Origin: Flavobacteriaceae bacterium
GTDB taxonomy: Bacteria > Bacteroidota > Bacteroidia > Flavobacteriales > Flavobacteriaceae
Direction of reading: 5' to 3'
NCBI GenBank assembly: GCA_019752245.1
Contig: JAIEMH010000312.1
Location: forward strand, 1-8,851
DNA length: 8,851 nucleotides
Position numbers and translations under genes: made by a program
The notes under the pieces: model-generated
The model's input: the letters and a program-made list of their open reading frames with translations, nothing else
Told to the model about the DNA's origin: nothing
Databases searched by the model: none
Part shown: positions 4,918-8,851 of the stretch, piece by piece
Layout of the letters: every line of letters begins with the position of its first letter
Position numbering within the stretch: the stretch's first letter is position 1

Positions 4918-7188
4918 ATGAGAGGTATTAAAAACTCCGTATTTTATTTGATAATTATAGGTGGTTTTTCCGCTTTAATGTATTGGATTATTCTAAAAGG
5001 GAAAGCATTAGAAATTGGTCAAAATATTGTTCCTAATTCAATAGAAAATGGGCATTGGAAAAGTTTTATCATTTCTATGCAAAATAATTTAGAGCATCCT
5101 TTGTCTATTCTTTTAGCCCAAATAATTACTATAATTTTAGTAGCTCGATTCTTCGGTTGGATTTGTAGAAAAATAGGCCAACCTTCAGTGATTGGTGAAA
5201 TTATTGCAGGTATTGTTTTGGGACCATCTTTAATTGGAATGCATTTTCCTGAATTTTCGGCAGTGCTTTTTCCAAAGGAATCTTTGGGGAATTTACAATT
5301 TTTAAGTCAGATAGGATTGATTTTTTTTATGTTTGTTATTGGCATGGAACTGGATTTAAAATCACTTAAAAATAAAGCTCACGATGCAGTTGTTATCAGT
5401 CATGCCAGTATTATTATTCCTTTTGCCTTAGGAATAGGACTTGCTTATTTTACCTATTCTTCTTTTGCTCCTACCGGAATTGAATTTTCTTCGTACAGTT
5501 TGTTTTTAGGTATTTCTATGAGTATTACTGCATTTCCTGTTTTGGCTAGAATTGTTCAAGAACGCGGCATTCACAAAACCAAGCTTGGAACCATTGTTAT
5601 TACTTGTGCAGCTGCCGATGATGTGACCGCTTGGTGTATTTTGGCTGCTGTAATTGCAATTGTAAAAGCAGGATCTTTTACTAGTTCGCTTTACGTTATT
5701 GGTTTGGCTGTACTTTATGTAGTATTGATGTTAAAAGTTGTTCGACCTTTTCTTAAGAGAGTTGCCGATATTAATAGTACTAAAGAAAGTTTGAATAAAC
5801 CAGTGGTAGCTATTTTCTTTTTAACCTTATTATTTTCATCTTATGTTTCTGAACTTATAGGTATTCACGCTTTGTTTGGCGCATTTATGGCTGGTGCAAT
5901 TATGCCAGAAAACACTAAATTCAGAACTGTTTTTATTGAAAAAGTCGAAGATGTATCGGTTATTGTCTTACTACCATTATTTTTTGTTTTTACTGGTTTG
6001 CGTACTCAAATTGGATTGCTAGATGATCCTTATTTATGGAAAATGACTGGTGTTATAATTTTAGTAGCCGTTGTTGGAAAATTTTTAGGAAGTGCTCTTG
6101 CTGCTAAATTTGTAGGTCATAATTGGCGCGATAGTTTTTCTATTGGTGCTTTGATGAATACTAGAGGTTTGATGGAATTGGTAGTTTTAAATATAGGATA
6201 TGACTTAGGTGTTTTATCCACAGAGGTATTTACAATGATGGTTATTATGGCATTAGTAACTACTTTTATGACTGGACCAGCATTGGATTTGATAAATTAT
6301 ATATTTAAAAATAAATCAACCTTTGTTCCTGAAGCCATAGAAAACAAAAGCAAGTATAAAATTTTGATTTCTTTTGCCACACCAGATAAAGGAAAAGCCT
6401 TGTTAAAGGTTGCTAATAGCTTAGTGAAAAAACAAACTAAAAATACAGTTGTTACTGCCTTGCATTTGTCATTGAGTTCTGAGCTACATTCTTTTGATGT
6501 AAAAGATTATGAAAAAGAAATTTTCACACCTGTTCTATCCGAATCGGAGCATTTGAATCAAGAAATTATTACCCAGTTTAAGGTTTCTAATGATGTTAAT
6601 TCTGAAATAATAGAAACAGCCAATAAAGGTGAGTACGATTTTTTATTGATAGGATTAGGACAATCTATTTTTGAAGGCACATTATTGGGCAAAGTCTTAG
6701 GTTTTACAACAAGAATCATTAACCCAGATAGGTTAATAGACAAAATAACGGGTAAGGAAGGTTTGTTTGAAAATTCTCCTTTTGACGAAAATACAAGACA
6801 AATTTTAGCTAATAGTAAAATGTCTGTTGGAATTTTAGTGGACAAAGGATTAGTGAATCTTGACACAATTTTTATTCCAATTTTTAGTAATGAGGATGCT
6901 TTTTTAATTGAATTTACACAAAAACTTATCCATAATAACGGATCACAAATCACAATTTTGGATTCATTGGATTGTGTGAAAAACAATTCGTCTTTGCAAG
7001 AATCCATTCGTTCAATAGAACAAATAGCTCCAAATCATATTATGGTGATGAATGAGAAAATAATAAAGAAAGAATTTTTAAAAAAGCAAGATTTAATGAT
7101 TATCAGTTTAGATAGTTGGAAGAAACAAATTGATTCGCAAAGTGTTTGGCTTAATAACACGCCTTCAATTTTAATTGTTAAACCCTAA
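4918..7188 (+). CDS. CPA2-family cation/proton antiporter with USP-like cytoplasmic tail
   Basis: This 756-residue inner-membrane protein should exchange Na+ or K+ for protons. An N-terminal hydrophobic helix (about 8-27) precedes the exchanger core, which runs from about 62 to 460 with roughly 12 membrane segments. Family marks are GQPSVIGEIIAGIVLGPSLIG (from 87), FMFVIGMELDL, SMSITAFPVLARI, the ion-binding Asp pair D234/D235 in CAAADDVTAW, GIHALFGAFMAGAIMP, K388 in VVGKFLGS, and NTRGLMELVVLNIG. Residues about 478-756 are soluble and read as two tandem USP-like halves (KYKILISFATPD..., EYDFLLIGLGQS..., KMSVGILVDKG..., TPSILIVKP). This layout is close to plant CHX and related bacterial exchangers. 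There is no TrkA-N/RCK domain, which separates it from KefB/KefC. ATG 4918 is the only reasonable start. It probably heads an operon with the small exported gene 12 bases downstream. Ion preference cannot be read from the sequence. Confidence 0.93.
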   Translation: MRGIKNSVFYLIIIGGFSALMYWIILKGKALEIGQNIVPNSIENGHWKSFIISMQNNLEHPLSILLAQIITIILVARFFGWICRKIGQPSVIGEIIAGIVLGPSLIGMHFPEFSAVLFPKESLGNLQFLSQIGLIFFMFVIGMELDLKSLKNKAHDAVVISHASIIIPFALGIGLAYFTYSSFAPTGIEFSSYSLFLGISMSITAFPVLARIVQERGIHKTKLGTIVITCAAADDVTAWCILAAVIAIVKAGSFTSSLYVIGLAVLYVVLMLKVVRPFLKRVADINSTKESLNKPVVAIFFLTLLFSSYVSELIGIHALFGAFMAGAIMPENTKFRTVFIEKVEDVSVIVLLPLFFVFTGLRTQIGLLDDPYLWKMTGVIILVAVVGKFLGSALAAKFVGHNWRDSFSIGALMNTRGLMELVVLNIGYDLGVLSTEVFTMMVIMALVTTFMTGPALDLINYIFKNKSTFVPEAIENKSKYKILISFATPDKGKALLKVANSLVKKQTKNTVVTALHLSLSSELHSFDVKDYEKEIFTPVLSESEHLNQEIITQFKVSNDVNSEIIETANKGEYDFLLIGLGQSIFEGTLLGKVLGFTTRIINPDRLIDKITGKEGLFENSPFDENTRQILANSKMSVGILVDKGLVNLDTIFIPIFSNEDAFLIEFTQKLIHNNGSQITILDSLDCVKNNSSLQESIRSIEQIAPNHIMVMNEKIIKKEFLKKQDLMIISLDSWKKQIDSQSVWLNNTPSILIVKP

Positions 7189-7200
7189 TTTGATACTGAT

Positions 7201-7587
7201 ATGATTCTTGACTTTAAAAAGGTTTTTATACTTTTTATTTTATGTTTAAGTTCTAAATTATGTTTTTCACAAACTAAAGAAGAAGAACCTAACGCAACTA
7301 AAAAAATTGATTGGGCTATTGATGGCATGTTAGGTCTATCTTTTAATGAAAAGGCTTTAGGAATAAATGTCGGTGGACCGAGTCTTAAATTTAAATGGAA
7401 GAGTAATTTAAAAATTGGAGTTGGTGCTTTTCCTTCATTACTAATAATGGATAAAAAAGCGGCTCCAAGATTGGCTGTTTCACCAATAATTGAATATAAA
7501 AAATGGATGTTTATTGCACCATACTATGGATATGACAATTCTAATAGCATTATTTGGACTTATGGATTAGGATATAAGTTTAACTAA
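7201..7587 (+). CDS. Small exported protein, possibly outer-membrane associated
   Basis: This is a 128-residue protein I cannot assign to a named family. Residues 1-24 form a clear signal peptide: basic start, core VFILFILCLSS, and LCFSQ with likely cleavage before or near Q24, a common flavobacterial pattern. After a short charged linker (KEEEPNATKK) the rest alternates hydrophobic and polar residues in strand-like stretches (IDWAIDGMLGLSFN, LKIGVGAFPSLLIM, RLAVSPIIEYKKWMFIAPYYGY, IWTYGLGYKFN). It ends in aromatic YKFN, much like short outer-membrane beta-barrel proteins. At about 104 mature residues it is small for a complete eight-stranded barrel, so it may oligomerise or be a minimal barrel. 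It starts 12 bases after the antiporter stop and is very likely co-transcribed with it. Any role in ion homeostasis is guilt by association. Confidence 0.75.
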   Translation: MILDFKKVFILFILCLSSKLCFSQTKEEEPNATKKIDWAIDGMLGLSFNEKALGINVGGPSLKFKWKSNLKIGVGAFPSLLIMDKKAAPRLAVSPIIEYKKWMFIAPYYGYDNSNSIIWTYGLGYKFN

Positions 7588-7614
7588 TTTCATGGGCAAA
7601 ATAAAACGAACGTT

Positions 7615-7645
7615 AAAATTAGTTTTGATGTAATTACTAAGTTTT
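7615..7645 (+). terminator. Weak candidate terminator of the antiporter operon
   Basis: AAAATTAG (7615-7622) can pair with CTAAGTTTT (7637-7645) if one G bulges, with a 14-base loop. The stem is nearly all A-U and no U-run follows beyond the stem itself. It is the only stem-loop near the end of the exported-protein gene, but a real terminator may lie further on, for instance at 7816-7839. Confidence 0.2.
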
Positions 7646-7815
7646 GCTTACGACACAATTTAGCTGTTTTGTATTTACACAATCACACTAACTTTTTTGA
7701 GAATAATTTATCTTGCAAAGTTTTTATTTGTTGAGTTATTTCAGTAAATCCTTTTGAAAAATACAATGTCTAAAAAAAACTCAAAACATGACCAAGCCAA
7801 ATTTGCTTCGGTGAA

Positions 7816-7839
7816 AACTAACCTCAATGAAGATTAGTT
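7816..7839. terminator. Nine-pair hairpin in the convergent interval, possible terminator
   Basis: Read on the minus strand, AACTAATCT and AGGTTAGTT pair over nine positions (one G-U) around a six-base loop TCATTG, followed by two more T. On the plus strand the same arms pair with one C-A mismatch and are followed by ATTATTGTT. Lying between convergent genes, it could end transcripts in one or both directions. Neither U-tract is strong. Confidence 0.3.
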
Positions 7840-7967
7840 ATTATTGTTACAAAACGCTTAAAATAAAATTGAGTTTTCATACAAAATACAATAAAAAGAG
7901 CATTCAAAATTGTGTAGCCAACTTTTATTAGAGGTGTAAAAAGTAATAATGTTGTTGAGAAAAGCAT
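7824..7967 (-). CDS. Speculative 47-residue single-pass membrane peptide
   Basis: From ATG 7967 this frame encodes a hydrophobic segment (LFSTTLLLFTPLIKVGYTILNALFIVFC) followed by a basic tail (MKTQFYFKRFVTIITNLH). Upstream on the same strand, TTG at 8035-8033 is followed after 18 bases by AAAATTTG (8014-8007), seven of eight positions of TAnnTTTG, which would give a 33-base leader. The stop codon falls inside the loop region of the 7816-7839 hairpin. These three coincidences make it worth listing. However, AT-rich non-coding DNA readily yields hydrophobic frames, and I recognise no family. Confidence 0.18.
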   Translation of the reverse strand: MLFSTTLLLFTPLIKVGYTILNALFIVFCMKTQFYFKRFVTIITNLH

Positions 7968-8100
7968 TAATCAATAGATAAATCAATATAGTCCAGTTGG
8001 TGAAAGCAAATTTTTGTTAGAAATTAGTGCGTCAACTATAAAATAAATTAACACCATAGCTGTTCTAATATATTATCCAAATGTTTTGGCATTGTCTAAT

Positions 8101-8535
8101 TTAAACACGTTGATTGTCTGCTTTCCATTTTACTATTGATTTTTTTATTTCCTCAGCAGATAAACTTTCTTTCAAACATCTATTAATTAAATCTACAAAT
8201 TCTTCATCGGATGCAAACCGTAATGCGAAGAGTTGACTGTCTGTGAAATGACTTTCAATTTCTTCAAATCGCTTACCTGTTAGTGTGAAATAATTGTACA
8301 TAAATTCTAATTTCACAATTCGGTTTTGCAGTATTAAAGCATAATGTTGGCGTAGCATAAATGATAAACAAAACATAAACACAAATAAGACACTAATAAA
8401 AACCCATAATGCTATTTCGGGTTTTGTGAAGCTGTAGTAAATTGAAAAACTTAGAAATGCCATTAGAATAGGATAAAACACAAAATGATGTGGTGTGTAA
8501 TATCTAATATGATTTTTATAGGATTGGGTTTTCAT
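8101..8535 (-). CDS. DUF6526 family two-TM membrane protein
   Basis: This is a 144-residue protein of unknown function. The opening (MKTQSYKNHIRYYTPHHFVFYP) and the later blocks LSFMLRQHYALILQNRIVKLE, KRFEEIE, QLFALRFASDEEFVDLI and LSAEEIKKSIVKWKAD match my memory of DUF6526, a family common in Bacteroidota. There are two membrane helices at about 17-35 and 42-61, with a short periplasmic or external turn (TKPE). The C-terminal 80 residues are cytoplasmic, amphipathic and charged. Length is normal for the family and nothing appears to be missing. ATG 8535 is the natural start, 41 bases after the stop of the GntR/LacI-type gene on the same strand. Read-through from that gene is possible; a near-match TACATTTA at 8564-8557 could alternatively be part of its own promoter. 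No biochemical role is known to me. Confidence 0.75.
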   Translation of the reverse strand: MKTQSYKNHIRYYTPHHFVFYPILMAFLSFSIYYSFTKPEIALWVFISVLFVFMFCLSFMLRQHYALILQNRIVKLEFMYNYFTLTGKRFEEIESHFTDSQLFALRFASDEEFVDLINRCLKESLSAEEIKKSIVKWKADNQRV

Positions 8536-8576
8536 GGTTTTCTATTTTTATCTATGTAAATGTAATAGATTTTAAT

Positions 8577-8851
8577 TTATAAAGAATGTCTAATAATTAA
8601 ATTGCTTTTATTTTCAATTTGACTTTTATTATTGTCTAAAATCATTGTAGCCAATAACCTTCCCATAGCATCAAAATCGGTGGAGATTGTAGTGATTCCA
8701 TTTTCTACGACTTTTTTTAATGGGGTTTCATTATATGAAATTATTCCTAAATCAACACCTAATTTTAAATTTTTAGCTTTTGCTTTTTCGATTACTTTAA
8801 CTAAGTCTCTGTCATCTGGAATTATGTAAACCTCGCCATTTTGAATTTCTC
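8577..8851 (-). CDS. GntR/LacI-type transcriptional regulator, C-terminal part only
   Basis: Ninety residues are visible, ending RHSL before TAA at 8579-8577; the gene continues past the right edge. The sequence YIIPDDRDLVKVIEKAKAKN, then LGVDLGIISYNETPLKKVV, then NGITTISTDFDAMGRLLATMIL, is the second half of a periplasmic-binding-protein-like effector domain as found in LacI-type regulators. The wording IISYNETPLK and ISTDF..MG fits best the Bacteroidota proteins that join a GntR winged helix to this domain. The DNA-binding end is outside the window, so GntR versus LacI cannot be settled here. Such proteins usually sense a sugar or sugar phosphate and control nearby carbohydrate genes, which would lie upstream beyond the edge. 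The final segment looks intact. Confidence 0.75.
   Translation of the reverse strand, partial: EIQNGEVYIIPDDRDLVKVIEKAKAKNLKLGVDLGIISYNETPLKKVVENGITTISTDFDAMGRLLATMILDNNKSQIENKSNLIIRHSL

Larger units (their letters stand above)
7588..8100. other. 513-bp interval without a confident gene, between convergent genes
   Basis: The plus-strand antiporter operon ends at 7587 and the minus-strand DUF6526 gene ends at 8101. This is therefore a region between convergent genes, where terminators would be expected. Visible elements are a weak hairpin at 7615-7645, a nine-pair hairpin at 7816-7839, a 23-codon plus-strand frame at 7766-7837, and a 47-codon minus-strand frame at 7824-7967 with a promoter-like element upstream. 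Short patches read like protein in more than one frame (for example SPVGESKFLLEISASTIK, plus strand, 7992-8045), which could mark decayed genes. I find no tRNA, insertion sequence end or long repeat. Confidence 0.5.

Noticed and set aside
6558..7007. Minus-strand frame of 149 codons inside the antiporter gene
   Set aside because: It lies wholly opposite the USP-like tail of the antiporter, whose reading is supported by motifs. The antisense product has no recognisable domain.
7824..8057. A 78-codon minus-strand frame broken only by two TGA codons 12 bases apart (7985-7983 and 7973-7971), suggesting TGA read as Trp
   Set aside because: Flavobacteria use TGA as stop, all other genes here obey the standard code, and both TGAs lie in a short ATTGATT-type repeat. 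Chance or decay explains it better than recoding.
8077..8089. CCAAA-TGT-TTTGG hairpin just after the DUF6526 gene as a terminator
   Set aside because: The stem has five pairs only and is not followed by a U-run on the minus strand.
8632..8829. Plus-strand frame of 65 codons at the right end
   Set aside because: It is the shadow of the minus-strand GntR/LacI effector domain, which is recognisable on the other strand.
1..8851. CRISPR arrays, tRNA or rRNA genes, insertion sequences, phage genes
   Set aside because: None seen on reading both strands: no regularly spaced repeats, no cloverleaf with CCA-side pairing, no transposase motifs or terminal inverted repeats.

Overview
The window comes from a Bacteroidota bacterium, most likely a Flavobacterium or close relative. 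The DNA is strongly AT-rich. Promoter-like elements follow the flavobacterial pattern (TTG, about 17-19 bases, then TAnnTTTG), and Shine-Dalgarno sequences are largely absent. The gene families are typical of the group: a secreted repeat-type protein probably exported by the type IX system, a TPR-bearing histidine kinase, LytS/LytTR regulators, and a DUF6526 protein.

Layout. Positions 1-395 (minus) hold the N-terminus of a large secreted protein cut by the window edge. Positions 396-847 are mostly non-coding and contain that gene's likely promoter and an 18-bp near-palindrome. Positions 848-3177 (minus) hold a two-component pair: a TPR/transmembrane HisKA_3-type kinase followed 11 bases later by a REC-HTH response regulator. 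A 191-bp region (3178-3368) separates this pair from a second, divergent two-component pair at 3369-4794 (plus): a short one-TM LytS-type kinase whose 3' end overlaps a LytTR response regulator that starts with TTG. After a 123-bp gap come a CPA2 cation/proton antiporter (4918-7188) and, 12 bases later, a small exported protein (7201-7587). Positions 7588-8100 carry no confident gene. On the minus strand at the right end are a DUF6526 membrane protein (8101-8535) and the C-terminus of a GntR/LacI-type sugar-responsive regulator (8577-8851, cut by the window edge).

How the genes may work together. The core is a signalling locus of two structurally different two-component systems placed back to back around one regulatory region, next to a transporter operon. 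Between the LytTR regulator and the antiporter lies a pair of TTAC-starting half-sites spaced 21 bp, resembling LytTR boxes, just upstream of a weak promoter-like element. The inference is that the LytS/LytTR pair controls the antiporter and the exported protein, perhaps in response to ion, pH or envelope stress. The sequence does not show the signal. I see no CRISPR array, tRNA, rRNA, insertion sequence or phage gene. Most genes belong to known families. The least explained parts are the possible LytTR target site, the arrangement of the two kinases, and the 7588-8100 interval.
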